Positions 14,642 through 29,159 of a stretch of DNA of 64,000 nt are shown here, in pieces. The notes under the pieces were generated by a model. It saw only the letters and a program-made list of their open reading frames with translations, did not search any database and was not told the origin of the DNA. The stretch comes from Apoderus coryli (lineage: Eukaryota > Arthropoda > Insecta > Coleoptera > Attelabidae). The position numbers and the translations under genes were made by a program. The DNA lies in assembly GCA_911728435.2 (NCBI GenBank), contig OU452204.1:9548001-9612000 (forward strand), in the 5' to 3' direction. Every line of letters begins with the position of its first letter. The stretch's first letter is position 1.

Positions 14642-17600
14642 ACGATTTCGTACCAGGAACACATAAGCTTTAAGAGGTGAATCAATGTATTAAGAGAGCC
14701 ACATTCTGTTTAATTTTCATTTTCTAAAAATCTCGATTTCGTACCAGGAACACATAAGTTTTAAGAGGTGAATATAAAGTATCAGGAGACCAATTTCGTT
14801 AAGATTCAATTTCTAAAAATCTCGATTTCGTACCAGGAACACATAAGTTTTAAGAGGTGAATATAAAGTATCAGGAGACCATTTTCGTTAAAATTAAATT
14901 TCTAAAAATCACGATTTCGTACCAGGAACACATAAGTTTTAAGAGGTGAATATAAAGTATCAGGAGACCATTTTCGTTAAAATTAAATTTCTAAAAATCT
15001 CGATTTCGTACCAGGAACACATAAGTTTTAAGAGGTGAATATAAAGTATCAGGCGACCATTTTCGTTAAAATTAAATTTCTAAAAATCACGATTTCGTAC
15101 CAGGAACACATAAGTTTTAAGAGGTGAATATAAAGTATCAGGAGACCAATTTCGTTAAGATTCAATTTCTAAAAATCTCGATTTCGTACCAGGAACACAT
15201 AAGTTTTAAGAGGTGAATATAAAGTATCAGGCGACCATTTTCGTTAAAATTAAATTTCTAAAAATCACGATTTCGTACCAGGAACACATAAGTTTTAAGA
15301 GGTGAATATAAAGTACGATTTCGTACCAGGAACACATAAGCTTTAAGAGGTGAATCAATGTATTAAGAGAGCCACATTCTGTTAAATTTTCATTTTCTAA
15401 AAATCTCGATTTCGTACCAGGAACACATAAGTTTTAAGAGGTGAATATAAAGTATCAGGAGACCAATTTCGTTAAGATTCAATTTCTAAAAATCTCGATT
15501 TCGTACCAGGAACACATAAGTTTTAAGAGGTGAATATAAAGTATCAGGAGACCATTTTCGTTAAAATTAAATTTCTAAAAATCACGATTTCGTACCAGGA
15601 ACACATAAGTTTTAAGAGGTGAATATAAAGTATCAGGCGACCATTTTCGTTAAAATTAAATTTCTAAAAATCTCGATTTCGTACCAGGAACACATAAGTT
15701 TTAAGAGGTGAATATAAAGTATCAGGAGACCATTTTCGTTAAAATTAAATTTCTAAAAATCACGATTTCGTACCAGGAACACATAAGCTTTAAGAGGTGA
15801 ATCAATGTATTAGGAGAGCCACATTCTGTTAAATTTTCATTTTCTAAAAATCTCGATTTCGTACCAGGAACACATAAGTTTTAAGAGGTGAATATAAAGT
15901 ATCAGGAGACCAATTTCGTTAAGATTCAATTTCTAAAAATCTCGATTTCGTACCAGGAACACATAAGTTTTAAGAGGTGAATATAAAGTATCAGGAGACC
16001 AATTTCGTTAAAATTAAATTTCTAAAAATCACGATTTCGTACCAGGAACACATAAGTTTTAAGAGGTGAATATAAAGTATCAGGAGACCATTTTCGTTAA
16101 AATTAAATTTCTAAAAATCTCGATTTCGTACCAGGAACACATAAGTTTTAAGAGGTGAATATAAAGTATCAGGCGACCATTTTCGTTAAAATTAAATTTC
16201 TAAAAATCACGATTTCGTACCAGGAACACATAAGTTTTAAGAGGTGAATATAAAGTACGATTTCGTACCAGGAACACATAAGCTTTAAGAGGTGAATCAA
16301 TGTATTAAGAGAGCCACATTCTGTTTAATTTTCATTTTCTAAAAATCTCGATTTCGTACCAGGAACACATAAGTTTTAAGAGGTGAATATAAAGTATCAG
16401 GAGACCAATTTCGTTAAGATTCAATTTCTAAAAATCTCGATTTCGTACCAGGAACACATAAGTTTTAAGAGGTGAATATAAAGTATCAGGAGACCATTTT
16501 CGTTAAAATTAAATTTCTAAAAATCACGATTTCGTACCAGGAACACATAAGTTTTAAGAGGTGAATATAAAGTATCAGGAGACCATTTTCGTTAAAATTA
16601 AATTTCTAAAAATCTCGATTTCGTACCAGGAACACATAAGTTTTAAGAGGTGAATATAAAGTATCAGGCGACCATTTTCGTTAAAATTAAATTTCTAAAA
16701 ATCACGATTTCGTACCAGGAACACATAAGTTTTAAGAGGTGAATATAAAGTATCAGGAGACCAATTTCGTTAAGATTCAATTTCTAAAAATCTCGATTTC
16801 GTACCAGGAACACATAAGTTTTAAGAGGTGAATATAAAGTATCAGGCGACCATTTTCGTTAAAATTAAATTTCTAAAAATCACGATTTCGTACCAGGAAC
16901 ACATAAGTTTTAAGAGGTGAATATAAAGTACGATTTCGTACCAGGAACACATAAGCTTTAAGAGGTGAATCAATGTATTAAGAGAGCCACATTCTGTTTA
17001 ATTTTCATTTTCTAAAAATCTCGATTTCGTACCAGGAACACATAAGTTTTAAGAGGTGAATATAAAGTATCAGGAGACCAATTTCGTTAAGATTCAATTT
17101 CTAAAAATCTCGATTTCGTACCAGGAACACATAAGTTTTAAGAGGTGAATATAAAGTATCAGGAGACCATTTTCGTTAAAATTAAATTTCTAAAAATCAC
17201 GATTTCGTACCAGGAACACATAAGTTTTAAGAGGTGAATATAAAGTATCAGGCGACCATTTTCGTTAAAATTAAATTTCTAAAAATCACGATTTCGTACC
17301 AGGAACACATAAGCTTTAAGAGGTGAATATAAAGTATCAAGAGACCAATTTCGTTAAGATTCAATTTCTAAAAATCTCGATTTCGTACCAGGAACACATA
17401 AGTTTTAAGAGGTGAATATAAAGTATCAGGAGACCATTTTCGTTAAAATTAAATTTCTAAAAATCACGATTTCGTACCAGGAACACATAAGCTTTAAGAG
17501 GTGAATCAATGTATTAAGAGAGCCACATTCTGTTAAATTTTCATTTTCTAAAAATCTCGATTTCGTACCAGGAACACATAAGTTTTAAGAGGTGAATATA

Positions 17601-17670
17601 AAGTATCAGGAGACCAATTTCGTTAAGATTCAATTTCTAAAAATCTCGATTTCGTACCAGGAACACATAA
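14642..17670 (+). repeat. 3.03-kb segmental duplication inside array, copy 1
   Basis: Matches 18,093-21,121 at a constant offset of 3,451 bp. The truncated 48-bp monomers at 15,307, 16,249 and 16,922 map exactly onto 18,758, 19,700 and 20,373. The shared tcaagagacc variant at 17,335 maps onto 20,786. By eye only a handful of single-base differences separate the copies, for example gtttaatt against gttaaatt and ctaaaaatctcg against ctaaaattctcg. A spacer of about 420 bp separates the copies. Confidence 0.88.
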
Positions 17671-18092
17671 GCTTTAAGAGGTGAATCAATGTATTAAGAG
17701 AGCCACATTCTGTTAAATTTTCATTTTCTAAAAATCTCGATTTCGTACCAGGAACACATAAGTTTTAAGAGGTGAATATAAAGTATCAGGAGACCAATTT
17801 CGTTAAGATTCAATTTCTAAAAATCTCGATTTCGTACCAGGAACACATAAGTTTTAAGAGGTGAATATAAAGTATCAGGAGACCATTTTCGTTAAAATTA
17901 AATTTCTAAAAATCACGATTTCGTACCAGGAACACATAAGTTTTAAGAGGTGAATATAAAGTATCAGGCGACCATTTTCGTTAAAATTAAATTTCTAAAA
18001 ATCTCGATTTCGTACCAGGAACACATAAGTTTTAAGAGGTGAATATAAAGTATCAGGAGACCATTTTCGTTAAAATTAAATTTCTAAAAATC

Positions 18093-21000
18093 ACGATTTC
18101 GTACCAGGAACACATAAGCTTTAAGAGGTGAATCAATGTATTAAGAGAGCCACATTCTGTTAAATTTTCATTTTCTAAAAATCTCGATTTCGTACCAGGA
18201 ACACATAAGTTTTAAGAGGTGAATATAAAGTATCAGGAGACCAATTTCGTTAAGATTCAATTTCTAAAAATCTCGATTTCGTACCAGGAACACATAAGTT
18301 TTAAGAGGTGAATATAAAGTATCAGGAGACCATTTTCGTTAAAATTAAATTTCTAAAAATCACGATTTCGTACCAGGAACACATAAGTTTTAAGAGGTGA
18401 ATATAAAGTATCAGGAGACCATTTTCGTTAAAATTAAATTTCTAAAAATCTCGATTTCGTACCAGGAACACATAAGTTTTAAGAGGTGAATATAAAGTAT
18501 CAGGCGACCATTTTCGTTAAAATTAAATTTCTAAAAATCACGATTTCGTACCAGGAACACATAAGTTTTAAGAGGTGAATATAAAGTATCAGGAGACCAA
18601 TTTCGTTAAGATTCAATTTCTAAAAATCTCGATTTCGTACCAGGAACACATAAGTTTTAAGAGGTGAATATAAAGTATCAGGCGACCATTTTCGTTAAAA
18701 TTAAATTTCTAAAAATCACGATTTCGTACCAGGAACACATAAGTTTTAAGAGGTGAATATAAAGTACGATTTCGTACCAGGAACACATAAGCTTTAAGAG
18801 GTGAATCAATGTATTAAGAGAGCCACATTCTGTTAAATTTTCATTTTCTAAAAATCTCGATTTCGTACCAGGAACACATAAGTTTTAAGAGGTGAATATA
18901 AAGTATCAGGAGACCAATTTCGTTAAGATTCAATTTCTAAAAATCTCGATTTCGTACCAGGAACACATAAGTTTTAAGAGGTGAATATAAAGTATCAGGA
19001 GACCATTTTCGTTAAAATTAAATTTCTAAAAATCACGATTTCGTACCAGGAACACATAAGTTTTAAGAGGTGAATATAAAGTATCAGGCGACCATTTTCG
19101 TTAAAATTAAATTTCTAAAAATCTCGATTTCGTACCAGGAACACATAAGTTTTAAGAGGTGAATATAAAGTATCAGGAGACCATTTTCGTTAAAATTAAA
19201 TTTCTAAAAATCACGATTTCGTACCAGGAACACATAAGCTTTAAGAGGTGAATCAATGTATTAAGAGAGCCACATTCTGTTAAATTTTCATTTTCTAAAA
19301 TTCTCGATTTCGTACCAGGAACACATAAGTTTTAAGAGGTGAATATAAAGTATCAGGAGACCAATTTCGTTAAGATTCAATTTCTAAAAATCTCGATTTC
19401 GTACCAGGAACACATAAGTTTTAAGAGGTGAATATAAAGTATCAGGAGACCATTTTCGTTAAAATTAAATTTCTAAAAATCACGATTTCGTACCAGGAAC
19501 ACATAAGTTTTAAGAGGTGAATATAAAGTATCAGGAGACCATTTTCGTTAAAATTAAATTTCTAAAAATCTCGATTTCGTACCAGGAACACATAAGTTTT
19601 AAGAGGTGAATATAAAGTATCAGGCGACCATTTTCGTTAAAATTAAATTTCTAAAAATCACGATTTCGTACCAGGAACACATAAGTTTTAAGAGGTGAAT
19701 ATAAAGTACGATTTCGTACCAGGAACACATAAGCTTTAAGAGGTGAATCAATGTATTAAGAGAGCCACATTCTGTTTAATTTTCATTTTCTAAAAATCTC
19801 GATTTCGTACCAGGAACACATAAGTTTTAAGAGGTGAATATAAAGTATCAGGAGACCAATTTCGTTAAGATTCAATTTCTAAAAATCTCGATTTCGTACC
19901 AGGAACACATAAGTTTTAAGAGGTGAATATAAAGTATCAGGAGACCATTTTCGTTAAAATTAAATTTCTAAAAATCACGATTTCGTACCAGGAACACATA
20001 AGTTTTAAGAGGTGAATATAAAGTATCAGGAGACCATTTTCGTTAAAATTAAATTTCTAAAAATCTCGATTTCGTACCAGGAACACATAAGTTTTAAGAG
20101 GTGAATATAAAGTATCAGGCGACCATTTTCGTTAAAATTAAATTTCTAAAAATCACGATTTCGTACCAGGAACACATAAGTTTTAAGAGGTGAATATAAA
20201 GTATCAGGAGACCAATTTCGTTAAGATTCAATTTCTAAAAATCTCGATTTCGTACCAGGAACACATAAGTTTTAAGAGGTGAATATAAAGTATCAGGCGA
20301 CCATTTTCGTTAAAATTAAATTTCTAAAAATCACGATTTCGTACCAGGAACACATAAGTTTTAAGAGGTGAATATAAAGTACGATTTCGTACCAGGAACA
20401 CATAAGCTTTAAGAGGTGAATCAATGTATTAAGAGAGCCACATTCTGTTTAATTTTCATTTTCTAAAAATCTCGATTTCGTACCAGGAACACATAAGTTT
20501 TAAGAGGTGAATATAAAGTATCAGGAGACCAATTTCGTTAAGATTCAATTTCTAAAAATCTCGATTTCGTACCAGGAACACATAAGTTTTAAGAGGTGAA
20601 TATAAAGTATCAGGAGACCATTTTCGTTAAAATTAAATTTCTAAAAATCACGATTTCGTACCAGGAACACATAAGTTTTAAGAGGTGAATATAAAGTATC
20701 AGGCGACCATTTTCGTTAAAATTAAATTTCTAAAAATCACGATTTCGTACCAGGAACACATAAGCTTTAAGAGGTGAATATAAAGTATCAAGAGACCAAT
20801 TTCGTTAAGATTCAATTTCTAAAAATCTCGATTTCGTACCAGGAACACATAAGTTTTAAGAGGTGAATATAAAGTATCAGGAGACCATTTTCGTTAAAAT
20901 TAAATTTCTAAAAATCACGATTTCGTACCAGGAACACATAAGCTTTAAGAGGTGAATCAATGTATTAAGAGAGCCACATTCTGTTAAATTTTCATTTTCT

Positions 21001-21121
21001 AAAAATCTCGATTTCGTACCAGGAACACATAAGTTTTAAGAGGTGAATATAAAGTATCAGGAGACCAATTTCGTTAAGATTCAATTTCTAAAAATCTCGA
21101 TTTCGTACCAGGAACACATAA
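18093..21121 (+). repeat. 3.03-kb segmental duplication inside array, copy 2
   Basis: Second copy of the unit at 14,642-17,670. The match begins at the deletion junction of the truncated monomer of copy 1 (14,642) and ends where copy 1 reads aagctttaag and copy 2 reads aagttttaag. It therefore preserves a higher-order arrangement rather than only the monomer sequence. Confidence 0.88.
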
Positions 21122-24100
21122 GTTTTAAGAGGTGAATATAAAGTATCAGGAGACCATTTTCGTTAAAATTAAATTTCTAAAAATCACGATTTCGTACCAG
21201 GAACACATAAGTTTTAAGAGGTAAATCAATGTATTAGGAGAGCCACATTCTGTTAAACTTTCATTTTCTAAAAATCTCGATTTCGTACCAGGAACACATA
21301 AGTTTGAAGAGACCAATTTCGTTAAGATACAATTTCTAAAAATCTCGATTTCGTACCAGGAACACATAAGTTTTAAGAGGTGAATATAAAGTATCAGGAG
21401 ACCATTTTCGTTAAAATTAAATTTCTAAAAATCACGATTTCGTACCAGGAACACATAAGTTTTAAGAGGTGAATCAATGTATTAGGAGAGCCACATTCTG
21501 TTAAATTTTCATTTTCTAAAAATCTCGATTTCGTACCAGGAACACATAAGTTTTAAGAGGTGAATATAAAGTATCAGGAGACCATTTTCGTTAAAATTAA
21601 ATTTCTAAAAATCACGATTTCGTACCAGGAACACATAAGCTTTAAGAGGTGAATCAATGTATTAAGGGAGCCACATTCTGTTAAATTTTCATTTTCTAAA
21701 AATCGCGATTTCGTACCAGGAACACATAAGTTTGAAGAGGTGAATATAAAGTATCAGGAGACCAATTTCGTTAAGATACAATTTCTAAAAATCTCGATTT
21801 CGTACCAGGAACACATAAGTTTTAAGAGGTGAATATAAAGTATCAGGAGACCATTTTCGTTAAAATTAAATTTCTAAAAATCACGATTTCGTACCAGGAA
21901 CACATAAGTTTTAAGAGGTGAATATAAAGTATCAGGAGACCATTTTCGTTAAAATTAAATTTCTAAAAATCACGATTTCGTACCAGGAACACATAAGTTT
22001 TAAGAGGTGAATCAATGTATAGGAGAGCCACATTCTGTTAAACTTTCATTTTCTAAAAATCTCGATTTCGTACCAGGAACACATAAGTTTGAAGAGGTGA
22101 ATATAAAGTATCAGGAGACCAATTTCGATAAAATTAAATTTCTAAAAATCACGATTTCGTACCAGGAACACATAAGTTTTAAGAGGTGAATCAATGTATA
22201 GGAGAGCCACATTCTGTTAAATTTTCATTTTCTAAAAATCGCGATTTCGTACCAGGAACACATAAGTTTGAAGAGGTGAATATAAAGTATCAGGAGACCA
22301 ATTTCGTTAAGATTCAATTTCTAAAAATCTCGATTTCGTACCAGGAACACATAAGTTTTAAGAGGTGAATATAAAGTATCAGGAGACCATTTTCGTTAAA
22401 ATTAAATTTTTAAAAATCACGATTTCGTACCAGGAACACATAAGCTTTAAGAGGTGAATCAATGTATTAAGAGAGCCACATTCTGTTAAATTTTCATTTT
22501 CTAAAAATCTCGATTTCGTACCAGGAACACATAAGTTTGAAGAGGTGAATATAAAGTATCAGGAGACCAATTTCGTTAAGATTCAATTTCTAAAAATCTC
22601 GATTTCGTACCAGGAACACATAAGTTTTAAGAGGTGAATATAAAGTATCAGGAGACCATTTTCGTTAAAATTAAATTTCTAAAAATCACGATTTCGTACC
22701 AGGAACACATAAGTTTTAAGAGGTGAATCAATGTATTAGGAGAGCCACATTCTGTTAAACTTTCATTTTCTAAAAATCTCGATTTCGTACCAGGAACACA
22801 TAAGTTTTAAGAGGTGAATATAAAGTATCAGGAGACCATTTTCGTTAAAATTAAATTTCTAAAAATCACGATTTCGTACCAGGAACACATAAGTTTGAAG
22901 AGGTGAATATAAAGTATCAGGAGACCAATTTCGTTAAGATACAATTTCTAAAAATCTCGATTTCGTACCAGGAACACATAAGTTTTAAGAGGTGAATATA
23001 AAGTATCAGGAGACCATTTTCGTTAAAATTAAATTTCTAAAAATCACGATTTCGAACCAGGAACACATAAGTTTTAAGAGGTGAATCAATGTATTAGGAG
23101 ACCATTTTCGTTAATATTAAATTTCTAAAAATCTCGATTTCGTACCAGGAACACATAAGTTTTAAGAGGTGAATATAAAGTATCAGGAGACCAATTTCGT
23201 TAAGATTCAATTTCTAAAAATCTCGATTTCGTACCAGGAACACATAAGTTTTAAGAGGTGAATATAAAGTATCAGGAGACCATTTTCGTTAAAATTAAAT
23301 TTCTAAAAATCACGATTTCGTACCAGGAACACATAAGTTTTAAGAGGTGAATCAATGTATTAGGAGACCATTTTCGTTAAAATTAAATTTCTAAAAATCT
23401 CGATTTCGTACCAGGAACACATAAGTTTTAAGAGGTGAATCAATGTATTAGGAGACCATTTTCGTTAAAATTAAATTTCTAAAAATCTCGATTTCGTACC
23501 AGGAACACATAAGTTTTAAGAGGTGAATATAAAGTATCAGGAGACCATTTTCGTTAAAATTAAATTTCTAAAAATCACGATTTCGTACCAGGAACACATA
23601 AGCTTTAAGAGGTGAATCAATGTATTAAGAGAGCCACATTCTGTTAAATTTTCATTTTCTAAAAATCTCGATTTCGTACCAGGAACACATAAGTTTGAAG
23701 AGGTGAATATAAAGTATCAGGAGACCAATTTCGTTAAGATTCAATTTCTAAAAATCTCGATTTCGTACCAGGAACACATAAGTTTTAAGAGGTGAATATA
23801 AAGTATCAGGAGACCAATTTCGTTAAGATACAATTTCTAAAAATCTCGATTTCGTACCAGGAACACATAAGTTTTAAGAGGTGAATATAAAGTATCAGGA
23901 GACCATTTTCGTTAAAATTAAATTTCTAAAAATCACGATTTCGTACCAGGAACACATAAGTTTGAAGAGGTGAATCAATGTATTAGGAGAGCCACATTCT
24001 GTTAAATTTTCATTTTCTAAAAATCGCGATTTCGTACCAGGAACACATAAGTTTGAAGAGGTGAATATAAAGTATCAGGAGACCAATTTCGTTAAGATAC

Positions 24101-27100
24101 AATTTCTAAAAATCTCGATTTCGTACCAGGAACACATAAGTTTTAAGAGGTGAATATAAAGTATCAGGAGACCATTTTCGTTAAGATTCAATTTCTAAAA
24201 ATCACGATTTCGTACCAGGAACACATAAGTTTTAAGAGGTGAATATAAAGTATCAGGAGACCATTTTCGTTAAAATTAAATTTCTAAAAATCACGATTTC
24301 GTACCAGGAACACATAAGCTTTAAGAGGTGAATGAATGTGTTAAGGGAGCCACATTCTGTTAAATTTTCATTTTCTAAAAATCTCGATTTCGTACCAGGA
24401 ACACATAAGTTTGAAGAGGTGAATATAAAGTATCAGGAGACCAATTTCGTTAAGATTCAATTTCTAAAAATCTCGATTTCGTACCAGGAACACATAAGTT
24501 TTAAGAGGTGAATATAAAGTATCAGGAGACCATTTTCGTTAAAATTAAATTTTTAAAAATCACGATTTCGTACCAGGAACACATAAGCTTTAAGAGGTGA
24601 ATCAATGTATTAAGAGAGCCACATTCTGTTAAATTTTCATTTTCTAAAAATCTCGATTTCGTACCAGGAACACATAAGTTTGAAGAGGTGAATATAAAGT
24701 ATCAGGAGACCAATTTCGTTAAGATTCAATTTCTAAAAATCTCGATTTCGTACCAGGAACACATAAGTTTTAAGAGGTGAATATAAAGTATCAGGAGACC
24801 ATTTTCGTTAAAATTAAATTTCTAAAAATCACGATTTCGTACCAGGAACACATAAGTTTTAAGAGGTGAATCAATGTATTAAGAGAGCCACATTCTGTTA
24901 AACTTTCATTTTCTAAAAATCTCGATTTCGTACCAGGAACACATAAGTTTTAAGAGGTGAATATAAAGTATCAGGAGACCATTTTCGTTAAAATTAAATT
25001 TCTAAAAATCACGATTTCGTACCAGGAACACATAAGTTTAAAGAGGTGAATCAATGTATTAGGAGAGCCACATTCTGTTAAACTTTCATTTTCTAAAAAT
25101 CTCGATTTCGTACCAGGAACACATAAGTTTTAAGAGGTGAATATAAAGTATCAGGAGACCATTTTCGTTAAAATTAAATTTCTAAAAATCACGATTTCGT
25201 ACCAGGAACACATAAGTTTGAAGAGGTGAATATAAAGTATCAGGAGACCAATTTCGTTAAGATACAATTTCTAAAAATCTCGATTTCGTACCAGGAACAC
25301 ATAAGTTTTAAGAGGTGAATATAAAGTATCAGGAGACCATTTTCGTTAAAATTAAATTTCTAAAAATCACGATTTCGTACCAGGAACACATAAGTTTTAA
25401 GAGGTGAATCAATGTATTAGGAGACCATTTTCGTTAAAATTAAATTTCTAAAAATCTCGATTTCGTACCAGGAACACATAAGTTTTAAGAGGTGAATATA
25501 AAGTATCAGGAGACCATTTTCGTTAAAATTAAATTTCTAAAAATCACGATTTCGTACCAGGAACACATAAGCTTTAAGAGGTGAATCAATGTATTAAGAG
25601 AGCCACATTCTGTAAATTTTCATTTTCTAAAAATCTCGATTTCGTACCAGGAACACATAAGTTTGAAGAGGTGAATATAAAGTATCAGGAGACCAATTTC
25701 GTTAAGATTCAATTTCTAAAAATCTCGATTTCGTACCAGGAACACATAAGTTTTAAGAGGTGAATATAAAGTATCAGGAGACCATTTTCGTTAAAATTAA
25801 ATTTCTAAAAATCACGATTTCGTACCAGGAACACATAAGCTTTAAGAGGTGAATCAATGTATTAAGGGAGCCACATTCTGTTAAATTTTCATTTTCTAAA
25901 AATCGCGATTTCGTACCAGGAACACATAAGTTTGAAGAGGTGAATATAAAGTATCAGGAGACCAATTTCGTTAAGATACAATTTCTAAAAATCTCGATTT
26001 CGTACCAGGAACACATAAGTTTTAAGAGGTGAATATAAAGTATCAGGAGACCATTTTCGTTAAAATTAAATTTCTAAAAATCACGATTTCGTACCAGGAA
26101 CACATAAGTTTTAAGAGGTGAATATAAAGTATCAGGAGACCATTTTCGTTAAAATTAAATTTCTAAAAATCACGATTTCGTACCAGGAACACATAAGTTT
26201 TAAGAGGTGAATCAATGTATAGGAGAGCCACATTCTGTTAAACTTTCATTTTCTAAAAATCTCGATTTCGTACCAGGAACACATAAGTTTGAAGAGGTGA
26301 ATATAAAGTATCAGGAGACCAATTTCGTTAAAATTAAATTTCTAAAAATCACGATTTCGTACCAGGAACACATAAGTTTTAAGAGGTGAATATAAAGTAT
26401 CAGGAGACCATTTTCGTTAAAATTAAATTTTTAAAAATCACGATTTCGTACCAGGAACACATAAGCTTTAAGAGGTGAATCAATGTATTAAGAGAGCCAC
26501 ATTCTGTTAAATTTTCATTTTCTAAAAATCTCGATTTCGTACCAGGAACACATAAGTTTGAAGAGGTGAATATAAAGTATCAGGAGACCAATTTCGTTAA
26601 GATTCAATTTCTAAAAATCTCGATTTCGTAACAGGAACACATAAGTTTTAAGAGGTGAATATAAAGTATCAGGAGACCATTTTCGTTAAAATTAAATTTT
26701 TAAAAATCACGATTTCGTACCAGGAACACATAAGCTTTAAGAGGTGAATCAATGTATTAAGAGAGCCACATTCTGTTAAATTTTCATTTTCTAAAAATCT
26801 CGATTTCGTACCAGGAACACATAAGTTTGAAGAGGTGAATATAAAGTATCAGGAGACCATTTTCGTTAAAATTAAATTTCTAAAAATCACGATTTCGTAC
26901 CAGGAACACATAAGTTTTAAGAGGTGAATCAATGTATTAGGAGAGCCACATTCTGTTAAACTTTCATTTTCTAAAAATCTCGATTTCGTACCAGGAACAC
27001 ATAAGTTTTAAGAGGTGAATATAAAGTATCAGGAGACCATTTTCGTTAAAATTAAATTTCTAAAAATCACGATTTCGTACCAGGAACACATAAGTTTGAA

Positions 27101-29159
27101 GAGGTGAATATAAAGTATCAGGAGACCAATTTCGTTAAGATTCAATTTCTAAAAATCTCGATTTCGTACCAGGAACACATAAGTTTTAAGAGGTGAATAT
27201 AAAGTATCAGGAGACCATTTTCGTTAAAATTAAATTTCTAAAAATCACGATTTCGTACCAGGAACACATAAGTTTTAAGAGGTGAATCAATGTATTAGGA
27301 GAGCCACATTCTGTTAAACTTTCATTTTCTAAAAATCTCGATTTCGTACCAGGAACACATAAGTTTTAAGAGGTGAATATAAAGTATCAGGAGACCATTT
27401 TCGTTAAAATTAAATTTCTAAAAATCACGATTTCGTACCAGGAACACATAAGTTTGAAGAGGTGAATATAAAGTATCAGGAGACCAATTTCGTTAAGATA
27501 CAATTTCTAAAAATCTCGATTTCGTACCAGGAACACATAAGTTTTAAGAGGTGAATATAAAGTATCAGGAGACCATTTTCGTTAAAATTAAATTTCTAAA
27601 AATCACGATTTCGTACCAGGAACACATAAGTTTTAAGAGGTGAATCAATGTATTAGGAGACCATTTTCGTTAAAATTAAATTTCTAAAAATCTCGATTTC
27701 GTACCAGGAACACATAAGTTTTAAGAGGTGAATATAAAGTATCAGGAGACCATTTTCGTTAAAATTAAATTTCTAAAAATCACGATTTCGTACCAGGAAC
27801 ACATAAGCTTTAAGAGGTGAATCAATGTATTAAGAGAGCCACATTCTGTTAAATTTTCATTTTCTAAAAATCTCGATTTCGTACCAGGAACACATAAGTT
27901 TTAAGAGGTGAATATAAAGTATCAGGAGACCAATTTCGTTAAGATTCAATTTCTAAAAATCTCGATTTCGTACCAGGAACACATAAGTTTTAAGAGGTGA
28001 ATATAAAGTATCAGGAGACCATTTTCGTTAAAATTAAATTTCTAAAAATCACGATTTCGTACCAGGAACACATAAGTTTTAAGAGGTGAATCAATGTATT
28101 AGGAGACCATTTTCGTTAAAATTAAATTTCTAAAAATCTCGATTTCGTACCAGGAACACATAAGCTTTAAGAGGTGAATCAATGTATTAAGAGAGTCACA
28201 TTCTGTTAAATTTTCATTTTCTAAAAATCTCGATTTCGTACCAGGAACACATAAGTTTTAAGAGGTGAATATAAAGTATCAGGAGACCATTTTCGTTAAA
28301 ATTAAATTTCTAAAAATCTCGATTTCGTACCAGGAACACATAAGTTTTAAGAGGTGAATATAAAGTATCAGGAGACCAATTTCGTTAAGATTCAATTTCT
28401 AAAAATCTCGATTTCGTACCAGGAACACATAAGTTTTAAGAGGTGAATATAAAGTATCAGGAGACCATTTTCGTTAAAATTAAATTTCTAAAAATCACGA
28501 TTTCGTACCAGGAACACATAAGTTTTAAGAGGTGAATATAAAGTATCAGGAGACCATTTTCGTTAAAATTAAATTTCTAAAAATCACGATTTCGTACCAG
28601 GAACACATAAGTTTTAAGAGGTGAATCAATGTATTAGGAGACCATTTTCGTTAAAATTAAATTTCTAAAAATCTCGATTTCGTACCAGGAACACATAAGT
28701 TTTAAGAGGTGAATATAAAGTATCAGGAGACCATTTTCGTTAAAATTAAATTTCTAAAAATCACGATTTCGTACCAGGAACACATAAGCTTTAAGAGGTG
28801 AATCAATGTATTAAGAGAGCCACATTCTGTTAAATTTTCATTTTCTAAAAATCTCGATTTCGTACCAGGAACACATAAGTTTTAAGAGGTGAATATAAAG
28901 TATCAGGAGACCATTTTCGTTAAAATTAAATTTCTAAAAATCACGATTTCGTACCAGGAACACATAAGTTTTAAGAGGTGAATATAAAGTATCAGGAGAC
29001 CAATTTCGTTAAGATTCAATTTCTAAAAATCTCGATTTCGTACCAGGAACACATAAGTTTTAAGAGGTGAATATAAAGTATCAGGAGACCATTTTCGTTA
29101 AAATTAAATTTCTAAAAATCACGATTTCGTACCAGGAACACATAAGTTTTAAGAGGTGA

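Larger units (their letters stand above)
10344..20793 (+). repeat. Central array domain with private variants
   Basis: Within this interval, and not elsewhere that I could find, monomers carry tcaggcgacc instead of tcaggagacc, tcaagagacc, the A-head variant ctgtttaatt, and a 48-bp truncated monomer that joins tataaagta directly to cgatttcg. The truncated form starts at 10,344, 13,692, 14,634, 15,307, 16,249, 16,922, 18,758, 19,700 and 20,373. Many spacings are exactly 942 or 673 bp, giving a 1,615-bp higher-order period. Sharing of private variants implies that this domain was amplified separately from its flanks. Confidence 0.9.
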
